Assembly (NCBI GenBank): GCA_964369805.1
Contig: CAYJFM010000025.1
Coordinates: forward strand, 1-30,901
DNA length: 30,901 bases
Direction of reading: 5' to 3'
Origin: CAYJHC01 sp964369805
Lineage (GTDB): Bacteria; Bacillota; Clostridia; Peptostreptococcales; Anaerovoracaceae
Numbering within the stretch: position 1 is the stretch's first letter; the number at the start of each line of letters is the position of its first letter. The notes beneath the pieces are model-generated. The model saw only the letters and a list, made by a program, of their open reading frames with translations. It made no database searches and had not been told where the DNA came from. The position numbers were made by a program, and so were the translations under genes. This document shows positions 1 through 8,162 of this stretch, piece by piece.

Positions 1-489
1 GATAACAAACTATTTGAGATGCTAACGCTAGAAGCTTTTCAAGCAGGCTTAGCGTGGATAACAATCCTTAAAAAACGTGAGGCTTTTAGGGATGCTTTTG
101 ATGGATTTGACCCTAGTATAGTCGCTAAATACAGTGAAGCAAAGGTGGAAGAACTATTGCAAAATGAAGGGATTATTCGACATAGAGGAAAAATAATTGC
201 AGCTATTAATAATGCCAATTTGTTTTTAGAAATACAAAAACAGTACGGAAGCTTTGATAAATTTGTATGGAACTATGTTGACAATAAACCGATTATAGGT
301 AACCGCAGTTCTATAGACCAAATTCCAGCAACTTCTGAAATTTCAAATAAATTAAGCAAGGATCTCAAGAAAATGGGGTTTAAGTTTTTAGGACCAACAA
401 CAGTATATGCCTTTATGCAGGCTACTGGAATGGTTAATGATCACACTACAGATTGTTATCTGTATAGAGCTATAGGAGAAAATATTTAA
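1..489 (+). CDS. tag: DNA-3-methyladenine glycosylase I, 5' end cut off by window
   Basis: Base-excision repair enzyme that removes 3-methyladenine from alkylated DNA. The reading frame is already open at base 1 (D-N-K-L-F-E-M-L), so the Met at 19 is internal and the N-terminal part, which carries the first Cys and His zinc ligands in E. coli Tag, lies outside the window. Visible family hallmarks are LEAFQAGLAWITILKKRE, with the Glu and Gln-Ala-Gly-Leu-x-Trp of the base-binding pocket, GIIRHRGKI, LKKMGFKFLGPTT and the C-terminal NDHTTDC, whose His and Cys match the remaining zinc ligands. About 163 codons are present of a usual length near 190. The stop overlaps the next start (TAATG), so the two genes are probably co-translated. 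Confidence 0.93.
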   Translation, partial: DNKLFEMLTLEAFQAGLAWITILKKREAFRDAFDGFDPSIVAKYSEAKVEELLQNEGIIRHRGKIIAAINNANLFLEIQKQYGSFDKFVWNYVDNKPIIGNRSSIDQIPATSEISNKLSKDLKKMGFKFLGPTTVYAFMQATGMVNDHTTDCYLYRAIGENI

Positions 490-1349
490 TGAAAATAGTA
501 ACAGTATTAGAAAATTTCATAGAAAAAGGTATGAAAAACTTAAAGGTGAAATCAGGTTTGTCACTTTACATTGAAGCAGATAATATGAAAATACTTTATG
601 ATGTAGGTCCTGGAATTGAGTTAATTAGAAACTGTGAGACTTTAAATATTGATTTGAAGGAAATTGACTTAGTAGTTTTGTCCCATGCTCATGATGATCA
701 CTGCGGTGGTTTAAAATACTTTCTAGAAAATAATAAAAAAGCTAAAGTGCTTGTTAATAAGCATTTTTTTGATGAATACTATTTTGATAATAAGAAAGAA
801 AACTGTAAAGAGTATATAGGTTTAGATAAAGATGTTGCGGCTATAAACAAGGATAGATTTGAAATACATGATGATGAAATATATTATGTTACAGAGAATA
901 TTTCAGTGGCTTCAAATGCTAGCATAATAAATAAATTGACTGAAAACAATTTGCTTTTGTTAAAGAAAGAACATAATATATATATTCAAGATGAATTTCA
1001 TCATGAACAATACCTTATTATAAATGAAAAAGATAAGATTTACCTATTTAGTGGATGCTCACACTGCGGTATAGAAAACATTATTACTGATATTAAAAGA
1101 AAGTACAATATCGAAAAAGTAGACTATTTTATTGGTGGACTACACTTAGTTGATAATCCTGGATTATTAAAGCCAAACCCTTTGCTAGAGGAAGACTTAG
1201 AAAAAGTTGCATTTTGCTTAGATAATAATGTAAACAGCATATATACTTGTCACTGTACAGGAAAAGCGCCATATCTATACTTAAAAAGTAAATTAGATGA
1301 AAAGATAGAATATATAAAAACAGGCAAGTTTATTGCTATTAACGACTAA
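489..1349 (+). CDS. metallo-beta-lactamase-fold metal-dependent hydrolase (COG1237 type)
   Basis: A 286-residue protein of the MBL superfamily, closest in layout to the group annotated as 7,8-dihydropterin-6-methyl-4-(beta-D-ribofuranosyl)aminobenzene-5'-phosphate synthase-like. The metal site is visible as SHAHDDHCGG (H66, H68, D70, H71), followed by SGCSHCG (188-194), GGLHL (H219) and CHCTG (H255), in the order typical of this group. There is no signal peptide, so it is cytoplasmic. It starts on the last A of the tag stop codon, implying translational coupling, although a link to DNA repair is not established. The substrate is unknown; the methanopterin-related name is not credible for a Clostridium-like host. 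Confidence 0.85.
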   Translation: MKIVTVLENFIEKGMKNLKVKSGLSLYIEADNMKILYDVGPGIELIRNCETLNIDLKEIDLVVLSHAHDDHCGGLKYFLENNKKAKVLVNKHFFDEYYFDNKKENCKEYIGLDKDVAAINKDRFEIHDDEIYYVTENISVASNASIINKLTENNLLLLKKEHNIYIQDEFHHEQYLIINEKDKIYLFSGCSHCGIENIITDIKRKYNIEKVDYFIGGLHLVDNPGLLKPNPLLEEDLEKVAFCLDNNVNSIYTCHCTGKAPYLYLKSKLDEKIEYIKTGKFIAIND

Positions 1350-1432
1350 GTTAAGTAAGATAAAACCATCATGGGCAATTGATGGGAAGAAGTTTTAAAC
1401 AAGAATAGATTGAGGCAGGAGCAAGGGAAAAG

Positions 1433-2092
1433 ATGGAAATAAAGATTGGTGTTGGGAATATTGTAAAGTTCATAGTGGCAGTATTATTAATTTGCCTTGA
1501 TATATGCTCGACATACCTAATTTTAACTGCAGGCACTGAGGAATCGACTCTAAGTGAGTTAGTTATTACTTCGGTTTTTGGCTTAGGTGTATTTTGTTTT
1601 TTAACTTGGTATGCTATTAGTAAAGTTGTGCCAAAACACTTAAAAGAGATGAGGGCTGTAAAGAAATATTTATCATTATCGCAGCTGAGAGAATTGGTTA
1701 GAGATGAGACTTTTGTACCATTAAGATTACCTGCTAAATTTAAAAATAAGTTATCTAAAGGAGATTTCAAAGAATATGAGAAGGAACTTTTAGTTTCAAA
1801 AAATTGGATTTGCGCCAATAATATATTGATTCCGAAGAAAATGATAGTATCAGTAACAGCAAGCCATGAAGAAAATCTTGATATTTTATATTGTAAACTA
1901 GTAAGTCAATCCACTTATGAGTTTGCTTGCTTCCGTCGCAATAGGCAAAATTCAGAAAGAGATTATATCGAGTATTTCAGTAATAATAAAGAGTTTAGTA
2001 ATATAAGTAATATTGCTAATATTGCTGAATATACAGAAGAATTTGCAAAAAAAGTTCATACATCAGAAGAATTTTTAAAATTTATTCAATAA
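1433..2092 (+). CDS. hypothetical membrane-anchored protein
   Basis: I do not recognise this 219-residue protein. Two hydrophobic segments are visible at the N-terminus (about 9-33 and 43-65), giving a hairpin in the membrane. A basic, soluble C-terminal domain of about 150 residues follows, with the repetitive stretch SNISNIANIAEYTEEF near the end. A purine-rich sequence (ggagcaaggg) precedes the ATG. It lies 46 bp upstream of the prepilin-like gene, and both leaders contain gaagaagtttt, so the two may form one unit. A role in pilus or surface-structure assembly would be guesswork. Confidence 0.6.
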   Translation: MEIKIGVGNIVKFIVAVLLICLDICSTYLILTAGTEESTLSELVITSVFGLGVFCFLTWYAISKVVPKHLKEMRAVKKYLSLSQLRELVRDETFVPLRLPAKFKNKLSKGDFKEYEKELLVSKNWICANNILIPKKMIVSVTASHEENLDILYCKLVSQSTYEFACFRRNRQNSERDYIEYFSNNKEFSNISNIANIAEYTEEFAKKVHTSEEFLKFIQ

Positions 2093-2137
2093 ATACACCA
2101 AGTAAGGCGGAAGAAGTTTTGATGCTGGAGGAAGAAA

Positions 2138-2728
2138 ATGAAAATAAACAGGAATAAAGGTTTTACTCTAATGGAAATAATTATAGTAATAGCTATAATT
2201 GCAATATTGGCTGTAATAGCCATTCCATCAATAACTGGATATGTAGAAGCTGCCAAAGAGGCAAGTGACCTTCAGGTATCTTCAAATATTATAACGGCAA
2301 CACAAACTGCAATAGCCTTTGAATCAGGAGCCTTACCTGATGATGCAGTAATTGAAGTTATTTGAGCTACAGGATATGATGAAAGCTCTCAGTATAGGAA
2401 TATGTTTGTTGTACGCGAAGCAGGTTCAACTAATAGAACCTCAGAACTGGTTGGGACAAATTATAGAGCTATGCTAACATCAAATGAAGCATTCAAAGAA
2501 GTACAAAATACTGTTATAGAGTCTATAGCGAATAGTACACCTCAGATTGCTGCTGGTTATAGCTACGCATATTTAGATACTGCAAAGTCAAAGGTTGCGC
2601 TAGAAAATAACTTTGCATTCCATATTAATGTAGGGACAGGAGAAATTGCACTAGCATATAACTCTAACGATGGTACCAAAAATGCTTGGATTGATGAAAT
2701 AGGAGTAAATATAACTAGAGCGCCTTAA
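2138..2728 (+). pseudogene. type IV prepilin-like protein with in-frame TGA at codon 76
   Basis: The N-terminus has the class III signal KGFTLMEIIIVIAIIAILAV: cleavage would fall before Phe, Glu sits at position +5, and about 22 hydrophobic residues form the assembly helix. A GGAGG site lies 7 bases before the ATG. After 75 residues the frame meets TGA (2363-2365) and then stays open in the same frame for another 120 codons to a TAA at 2728, giving a 196-residue protein of normal pilin length if the TGA is read. The continuation (ATGYDESS..., NAWIDEIGVNITRAP) has ordinary coding character. Three explanations fit: a recent Trp TGG to TGA nonsense change, a base error, or selenocysteine. The host does decode UGA as Sec, but a surface pilin would be an unusual place. 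Typed as a pseudogene by default. Confidence 0.6.
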
Positions 2729-2818
2729 CCACAGTTTCTTTTTAATTGTAAGGGTTTGTTAATAATAAGTTAGTAGAGAAGATTTACATAATATGTAGTC
2801 TTAGAATTAGGAGTGAAT

Positions 2819-3262
2819 ATGAATATTAGAAATACAATAAGCATCAGCCAAGTTATGCTGCCTCATCAAGCAAATGTAGCAGGGAATGTACATGGGGGAG
2901 AAATTATGAAATTAATGGATTCCGCAGCAGGTGCTATGGCCATTAAATATGCAAAAAGTAACTGTGTTACTGCTCGTGTAGATGAACTGGTATTTAAGTT
3001 ACCTATTTTCGTTGGGGCACTTGTAACATATACAGCTTACCTTGTATATGCAGGAAAGACATCAATGGAAGTTTATGTTGAGGTAATCTCTGAAGATTTA
3101 GAATCACACAGTGCACCGCAACTTGCTTTATCTGCATACTTTACTATGGTTGCAATGGGTAAGAATGGTAGGCCACAGCAGGTTCCATCTTATGTTCCAG
3201 AAACAGAAGATGAACTACGTTGCTATGAAGAAGCAAAAGAGAGGGAATCTAGAAGAAGATAG
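2819..3262 (+). CDS. acyl-CoA thioesterase, hotdog fold (YciA/BACH family)
   Basis: Hydrolyses acyl-CoA thioesters in the cytoplasm; the chain length preferred cannot be read from the sequence. The family signature ANVAGNVHGGEIMKLMDSAA is followed by VTARVDELVFKLPIFVGALV, the usual hotdog helix and first strands of the acyl-CoA thioesterase group. The length of 147 residues is normal. An upstream GTG at 2813 is in frame, but it overlaps the AGGAG ribosome binding site (2809-2813), so the ATG at 2819, five bases after that site, is the better start. It lies 30 bp before the MutS2-like gene in the same direction and is probably co-transcribed with it. Confidence 0.88.
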   Translation: MNIRNTISISQVMLPHQANVAGNVHGGEIMKLMDSAAGAMAIKYAKSNCVTARVDELVFKLPIFVGALVTYTAYLVYAGKTSMEVYVEVISEDLESHSAPQLALSAYFTMVAMGKNGRPQQVPSYVPETEDELRCYEEAKERESRRR

Positions 3263-3292
3263 CTTACATAATAGTAAAAAAGGAAACACAAA

Positions 3293-5233
3293 ATGCTAAA
3301 TACATATAACACCTTAGAATTTAACAAAATATTAGAAAATTTAAGCCAATGTGCACTATCTGAAAATGGAAAGAATAGATTACTCAAACTAGAGCCATTT
3401 ATTAATGAAAAAGAGTGTAAGAAAAGTATAAAAGATACAACAGAAGCAAAGTTAATAATTGAGAGTATTGGAACTCCGCCATTAGCAATCATGAAGGACC
3501 TAGACAAAACATTAGACTTAGCAGAAAAGGGAGGGATGTTAACACCTAAACAACTAGCAGAAGTTGCAACATTTATTTATTCCTGCAAAAGAACAGCTTT
3601 ATTTCTAAAAAGGGCAGAGGACTTGGAGATTAACCTAGCATATTATGGTGTTTCTTTAATTGATTTGTCAGACTTACATGATGAAATTGAGTCAGCTATT
3701 AAAAACGATAGAGTAAATAGTACAGCCTCAAAAAACCTTCAAGATATTAGGAGAAAAATCGAAAAGTTACAAGGATCAATAAAGACTAAGCTTGAAACTG
3801 TTTTGCAAAGTAAGCGAAATTATTTGGCAGATAATAATATTGTCATTAGAAATGGTAGATATGTACTACCTGTTAAAAAGGCCTATAAAAATCAAGTTCA
3901 AGGTATAGTCATTGATACATCAAATACAGGGGGAACAGTATTTATTGAACCCTCTTCAATTGGAAAAGTCCAAAATGAACTTGAGCTATTACATATTGAA
4001 GAAGACAATGAGGTTCGCAAAATTTTATATACCTTAACTTCACAAGTTGATGAAGAAGTAACTAGTTTAAAAACCAATATGGAGTACATGGAGGATTTAG
4101 ATTTTATCTTTGCGAAGGCAAAGTATTCTTATGAGATAAAAGGAAATAATGTTCCTGTCACAACCGATAGAAAAATTAATATTATAAGGGGAAGGCATCC
4201 TCTCTTGGTAGAAGAAGAATGTGTTCCTTTGGATTTTCAGTTAGGAGAAGCATATAGGGGTATTATAATTACAGGACCAAATACTGGCGGAAAAACTGTA
4301 TCTTTAAAAACCGTTGGACTTTTGTCTCTTATGGCTCAATGCGGCCTTCATGTACCAGCAGAAGAAGGAAGTTTCTTAACAATGAATTTAAATATTCTAT
4401 GTGATATTGGAGATGGTCAAAGCATTTCAGAGAATTTATCCACATTTTCTGCTCATATTAAGAACATTGTAAGTATATTAGAAGAGGTTTCTCATGAAAG
4501 TTTGGTACTATTAGATGAACTAGGATCTGGAACTGACCCTGCTGAGGGCATGGGAATTGCAGTAGCTATTTTAGATGAACTTAGGAAACAAGAATGCCTC
4601 TTTTTAGCGACTACTCATTATCCTGAAATTAAAGATTATGCTAAAAATACTTTGGGTTTAATTAATGCAAGAATGGATTTTGATAAGGAAAATTTAAAGC
4701 CTCTTTACAAACTTCAGATAGGAGAAGCAGGAGAAAGCTGTGCACTTTCAATAGCTGAGCGATTAGGACTTCCACCTCACTTGCTTGAAAGGGCTAAAAA
4801 GGAAGCTTATCACGAAGCCAAGCCGTCTAGTGGAAAGGACAGATTCACCCGTACAGAAGAGAAGGATCAGCCAATTAATAGGAAGAAGCCAAGTAGAATA
4901 ATAAAAGATGTACCTCCTAAAGAAAATAAGGTTAAGGATTTATTCCAAATGGGAGACAGTGTTACAGTTTTACCTGACGGAGACATTGGGATTGTTTACA
5001 AACCAGCTAATGAAAAAGGAGACTTCATAGTTCAGGTAAAGGGTGAAAAGGTTATAATTAATCATAAACGGATAAAGCTAAAGTTAAAAGCTGCTGAATT
5101 ATATCCACCAGATTATGATTTTTCTATAATATTTGATTCTGTAGAAAATAGGAAAGCAAGAAACAAACTAGATAAAGGAAACCCAAGTGGATCTGCTATA
5201 GAATATGAGAGTCAATATAAGATAAAAAAGTAA
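3293..5233 (+). CDS. MutS2-like ATPase lacking the Smr domain
   Basis: A 646-residue member of the MutS2 branch of the MutS ATPases. It has the N-terminal core and lever/clamp helices (about 1-300), Walker A GPNTGGKT (328-335), Walker B LVLLDELGSGTDPAEG (from 404) and the ATTHYPE switch region. A basic linker and a KOW-like segment (MGDSVTVLPDGDIGIV) follow, then a short tail ending YKIKK. Full MutS2 is about 780 residues and ends in an Smr nuclease domain with an HGxG-type motif; none is present here. The frame ends cleanly with no Smr remnant before 5452, so this is probably the natural short form seen in some Clostridia rather than a truncation. MutS2 family proteins act in recombination control and on collided ribosomes; without Smr this one should bind and hydrolyse ATP but not cut. 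Confidence 0.85.
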   Translation: MLNTYNTLEFNKILENLSQCALSENGKNRLLKLEPFINEKECKKSIKDTTEAKLIIESIGTPPLAIMKDLDKTLDLAEKGGMLTPKQLAEVATFIYSCKRTALFLKRAEDLEINLAYYGVSLIDLSDLHDEIESAIKNDRVNSTASKNLQDIRRKIEKLQGSIKTKLETVLQSKRNYLADNNIVIRNGRYVLPVKKAYKNQVQGIVIDTSNTGGTVFIEPSSIGKVQNELELLHIEEDNEVRKILYTLTSQVDEEVTSLKTNMEYMEDLDFIFAKAKYSYEIKGNNVPVTTDRKINIIRGRHPLLVEEECVPLDFQLGEAYRGIIITGPNTGGKTVSLKTVGLLSLMAQCGLHVPAEEGSFLTMNLNILCDIGDGQSISENLSTFSAHIKNIVSILEEVSHESLVLLDELGSGTDPAEGMGIAVAILDELRKQECLFLATTHYPEIKDYAKNTLGLINARMDFDKENLKPLYKLQIGEAGESCALSIAERLGLPPHLLERAKKEAYHEAKPSSGKDRFTRTEEKDQPINRKKPSRIIKDVPPKENKVKDLFQMGDSVTVLPDGDIGIVYKPANEKGDFIVQVKGEKVIINHKRIKLKLKAAELYPPDYDFSIIFDSVENRKARNKLDKGNPSGSAIEYESQYKIKK

Positions 5234-5336
5234 AACTGAAGTGTTGTAACAAGAAATTGAAACTCATACATAACGAACACTTGCATAAAATCTTATTAAG
5301 TCTAAAATTCTTAGGTTTTTAAAAAATCGTAAAAAA

Positions 5337-5389
5337 TGTGTAAATAAATTATTTATTTAATAGATTTTTACACAAACGTATGGTATACT
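5337..5389 (+). promoter_or_regulatory. inverted repeat plus extended -10 upstream of diguanylate cyclase
   Basis: TGTGTAAA (5337-5344) and TTTACACA (5367-5374) are perfect inverted repeats around an AT-rich centre. Immediately after comes TGGTATACT (5381-5389), an extended -10 element. A clear -35 is not seen 17 bp upstream. The repeat could be an operator or a weak hairpin; the promoter would serve the gene starting at 5452. The remainder of 5234-5451 shows nothing else I can name. Confidence 0.45.
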
Positions 5390-5451
5390 AATTTAGTTGA
5401 TGCCATGACATAGAGTTGTGGACTTCTTAATGTGATTGGAGGTGGAGAAGT

Positions 5452-6462
5452 ATGAGTAGAAAATTATTCTACTTGTTTGTTATTTGCGTTGTGGGTTTAG
5501 TAATTTTATGTGCTGCTTCGTACTTTTTTAATAGTGAAGATAATGCTCTGTTAGGTTATGATGAAACTGCTATAACAACTCTTAATACGTGGAATATTGA
5601 AAGTGATGAGATAACCGCTCAAATTGAGATGACTGATTTTAGTCCTCAAGACACTAACTTCAAACCTTACACCCTTACAAATACAGTATCTACAACTGAA
5701 TATAAAAAACCAGCTATGATGCTTGAAAGTATGCATCAAGCATTTACTGTGAGTGTAAATTCAGAAATAATATATGAATTTGGTCAAGATAATAGTTCTA
5801 TGTTTTCATCACCTAATGGAGGCATCTGGCATATTATAGAGCTGCCGTATATTCAGGAAGAGAATATAATTGAAATCGATATTGTTCCTAGTAATGATAA
5901 AACTTCAATTGGTATAACAAAGATTTATTTAGCTGAAGAAAGTGAAGCAGTTTTATTCTTGGTTGATGAGAATGCTATGAAGATGCTTATATCATCTATA
6001 ATACTGACTATTGGCCTTGCCTTACTAGTTGCTCACTTATTTGTATCTAGAGGCCTTAAAAATGGGAATGTAATATTATATCTAGGCCTGCTATCAATTA
6101 TTATTGCTATTTGGTTGATTAGTGAAAGCAACCTACTTCAGTTTTTTGTAGGTAATACATTTATTTTAGGCAACCTTCCTTATTGGTCTATACAGCTGTT
6201 GTTAGTTCCATTTATTCTCTATGTTGATAGTATGTACACACCATCCCATAAATCCCTATCAAAGTATCTATACTTTGCATTTATTATTAATTTTGTGGTG
6301 GCAGCGATACTTCATTTTACTGGTATAGCTAATTATTATAATACATTATGGGTAGTGCATTTGATTATGGTTGCTACGTTCTTATACTATGTGTTCTCTT
6401 TAATATATGAAACCTTTGTAAAGAAGAATAAAGATGCTAGGGCACCATTACTGCAAATATAA
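5452..6462 (+). CDS. sensor diguanylate cyclase, N-terminal sensor and membrane half
   Basis: Sensor half of a membrane diguanylate cyclase. An N-terminal membrane segment (about 5-25) precedes an extracytoplasmic beta-rich domain of roughly 150 residues, which contains the stretch QAFTVSVNSEIIYEFGQDNS, reminiscent of 7TMR-DISM-type extracellular sensors. From about residue 170 several membrane helices follow. A GGAGG site precedes the ATG. The frame stops at TAA (6460-6462), but the next codons in the same frame read FLFLVAVG, a continuation of a membrane helix, up to the N tract at 6486. The GGDEF domain begins just after the gap. The TAA is therefore either a true nonsense mutation or an error near a contig end, and the two halves belong to one gene. 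Confidence 0.7.
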   Translation: MSRKLFYLFVICVVGLVILCAASYFFNSEDNALLGYDETAITTLNTWNIESDEITAQIEMTDFSPQDTNFKPYTLTNTVSTTEYKKPAMMLESMHQAFTVSVNSEIIYEFGQDNSSMFSSPNGGIWHIIELPYIQEENIIEIDIVPSNDKTSIGITKIYLAEESEAVLFLVDENAMKMLISSIILTIGLALLVAHLFVSRGLKNGNVILYLGLLSIIIAIWLISESNLLQFFVGNTFILGNLPYWSIQLLLVPFILYVDSMYTPSHKSLSKYLYFAFIINFVVAAILHFTGIANYYNTLWVVHLIMVATFLYYVFSLIYETFVKKNKDARAPLLQI

Positions 6463-6485
6463 TTCTTATTTCTTGTTGCAGTAGG

Positions 6486-6495
6486 NNNNNNNNNN
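6486..6495. other. assembly gap of 10 N inside the diguanylate cyclase gene
   Basis: Ten N separate FLFLVAVG on the left from GMLLYLLTCI on the right; both look like membrane-helix sequence. The nominal length puts the two sides in different frames, so ten is a placeholder and not a measured distance. Confidence 0.9.
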
Positions 6496-6500
6496 CTGGA

Positions 6501-7055
6501 ATGTTACTTTATCTGTTAACCTGTATAATTTCTACTTCTTTAAGACTAAGAAGTATTTGGGTTGAAGGTATGCATACAGAGTATTTAAGTAAAATTGCTT
6601 ATACAGATACATTAACATCATTATCAAATAGACATGCATTTGAAAGAGACTTGGAGGAATTCAAGGAGAGTAAGGATTCGACAAAAATAATAGTTACTTT
6701 TGATTTAAATAATCTCAAGTATTATAATGATAATATTGGACACCAAACAGGTGATAACTATTTGATTTTTTTCGCTGACTTGGCGAAAAAGTATTTAAGC
6801 GAAAATGGAAGCTGTTACCGAGTAGGTGGGGATGAATTCTCTGCAATTCTATATAATGTTAAGTTTGAGGTATTAGAGCAGAAAGCCCTTCTTATTCAAG
6901 AAGAATTTAAAACTTTTGATAATAGCAATATGGCTGGCGTTGCAGTTGGCTATGCACATTATGATAAAGAAGAATACCCTAATATAATGGACTATCTTCA
7001 TCACCTTGATGAATGTATGTTTGAAAATAAGATGATAATTAAAGAGAATAAATAA
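6501..7055 (+). CDS. diguanylate cyclase, GGDEF domain half
   Basis: C-terminal catalytic half of the preceding sensor protein; it makes cyclic di-GMP from two GTP. After a last membrane helix the domain begins with YTDTLTSLSNRHAFERDL, has the FDLNNLKYYND metal and guanine-binding region and an intact RVGGDEFS active loop. No RxxD inhibitory site stands five residues before the loop, so feedback inhibition by product is not expected through the classical I-site. The ATG at 6501 is only the first Met after the gap and not a true start: the frame is open to the gap and no ribosome binding site can be judged. Confidence 0.82.
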   Translation: MLLYLLTCIISTSLRLRSIWVEGMHTEYLSKIAYTDTLTSLSNRHAFERDLEEFKESKDSTKIIVTFDLNNLKYYNDNIGHQTGDNYLIFFADLAKKYLSENGSCYRVGGDEFSAILYNVKFEVLEQKALLIQEEFKTFDNSNMAGVAVGYAHYDKEEYPNIMDYLHHLDECMFENKMIIKENK

Positions 7056-7060
7056 AAATC

Positions 7061-7092
7061 AAATATTAAATATTAAATATTGAATATTTAAT
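7061..7092. repeat. short AT-rich tandem and inverted repeat
   Basis: Three copies of AAATATT in tandem (7061-7081) run into a perfect inverted repeat ATTAAATATT-G-AATATTTAAT (7072-7092), immediately before the terminator. It can form a weak hairpin; no function is assigned. Confidence 0.6.
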
Positions 7093-7096
7093 CACA

Positions 7097-7138
7097 GGCT
7101 CAAACCTAGTAGAAATGTTAGGCTTGGGTCTTTTTTTT
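7097..7138 (+). terminator. rho-independent terminator after diguanylate cyclase
   Basis: The arms GGCTCAAACCTA (7097-7108) and TAGGCTTGGGTC (7119-7130) pair with one mismatch and two wobbles and are followed by eight T (7131-7138). Confidence 0.8.
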
Positions 7139-7216
7139 GCTATTGTATAGGAAGATTATATTTGAGTGAATTGACAAAGTAAATTCCACCCCTGAAATGA
7201 GAAGTTGATAATAAAC

Positions 7217-7244
7217 TTGTAAATAATAATAAATATGGTATTAT
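7217..7244 (+). promoter_or_regulatory. probable promoter of the lipoprotein gene
   Basis: TTGTAA (7217-7222), a 16-bp spacer and TATTAT (7239-7244) preceded by TGG, an extended -10. It lies about 90 bp before the lipoprotein start. Confidence 0.5.
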
Positions 7245-7332
7245 ATAACATAATGCAATTTAGGCAATATTAATGTAAATATAGTTAGGTTAATGTTGAT
7301 AAATGGGGAGTGTAATTGCACAGGAGGAGATT

Positions 7333-7881
7333 ATGAAAAGAGTATTAATTGTAGTTTTATTGACTTTGGTATGTCTATCAATGGCTGCTTGCTCTCAGAC
7401 GGGTGAAAGCATGGTTATTAAGCCATCTACATTTTCTGAGGAAACAGAATCAGTTTTAGAAATATTTGGTGATGAGGTAATGTTTTATGACTTTGAAGTA
7501 GATGACACTATTAAGACTGTTACTATAGCTATATGGTTATGCAATGATGGTGAGTGGGTTGAGAATGGTGCCTTAATAACAGATACAGATGTACAGAACC
7601 AGATTGCTATTCAACGAGGAGATAGTACATATGATATATATACTATGGGTGATGAAGGTTTTGTAGAGTCAGCATCAATAGATGTAAACCAAGACTTTGA
7701 AGATACTATTCATCAAGCTTCTTGGAAAATGGACGAACCTGTTAATATTTTAGCAGGTCAAGAAATTACCCTCTGGACAGAGATTGGTAACAATAGTGAG
7801 GGAATATCTATAACTGAAAATTTTAGAGAGTCAGATTGTACTGAAGGAATTGCTATTTCAGTAGTTTTTTCAGATAAATAG
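7333..7881 (+). CDS. hypothetical lipoprotein
   Basis: The 182-residue product begins MKRVLIVVLLTLVCLSMAAC, a lipoprotein signal with lipobox M-A-A-C and the lipidated Cys at position 20, so the mature protein is anchored to the outer face of the cytoplasmic membrane. The rest is acidic and beta-rich with no family I recognise. An in-frame ATG at 7303 exists, but the AGGAGG site (7322-7327) five bases before 7333 and the signal peptide fix the start here. It is a single-gene unit with its own promoter and terminator. A function cannot be given. Confidence 0.75.
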   Translation: MKRVLIVVLLTLVCLSMAACSQTGESMVIKPSTFSEETESVLEIFGDEVMFYDFEVDDTIKTVTIAIWLCNDGEWVENGALITDTDVQNQIAIQRGDSTYDIYTMGDEGFVESASIDVNQDFEDTIHQASWKMDEPVNILAGQEITLWTEIGNNSEGISITENFRESDCTEGIAISVVFSDK

Positions 7882-7912
7882 TCATATGAATTAGAAAAAA
7901 TATTTTCAATAG

Positions 7913-7937
7913 AAAGCACCTTGTTTGAGGTGCTTTT
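7913..7937 (+). terminator. terminator after the lipoprotein gene
   Basis: Perfect 9-bp stem AAAGCACCT (7913-7921) / AGGTGCTTT (7928-7936) with loop TGTTTG and a short T run. Confidence 0.75.
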
Positions 7938-7994
7938 ATACTGCTAATATCACTGTTAAATATATTGTGAATTTAAATTAGATTCACTTTGCAG

Positions 7995-8162
7995 TTTGAA
8001 GGTATTGTAGTTAGCAGTGTATCGAAACTATTTTCTATACCTGGGACTAGAATTGGCTGGATAGCTACTAGAGATAAAGAAGCTTATAAGAACTTTGAAA
8101 ATAGAAGACAGAAGACTTCAAAAAATGCCTTGATGCTGTATCAAGATATTTTAAAACTCTAG
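7995..8162 (+). pseudogene. remnant of a class I/II PLP aminotransferase
   Basis: In one frame the sequence reads FEGIVVSSVSKLFSIPGT followed by RIGWIATRDKEAYKNFENRR. The S-x-S-K-x-F-S-x-P-G-x-R-I-G-W pattern is the PLP-lysine region of aspartate-aminotransferase-fold enzymes. There is no start codon with a ribosome site, the upstream part is missing (an in-frame TAA lies at 7974-7976) and the frame stops at TAG (8160-8162) about 55 codons later. It is therefore a decayed fragment and not an active gene. Its right end lies within the 55 bp repeated across the assembly gap. Confidence 0.7.

Noticed and set aside
489..1349. Involvement of the MBL-fold protein in methanopterin synthesis
   Set aside because: The family name comes from archaeal annotation; the host type and context give no support.
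1369..1818. Minus-strand open frame opposite the 1433-2092 gene
   Set aside because: It is a shadow frame without a ribosome site; the plus-strand gene has a normal start and a membrane-protein profile.
7061..7092. AAATATT repeats as a CRISPR-like or iteron array
   Set aside because: Only three 7-bp units in AT-rich DNA, no spacers and no replication gene nearby.
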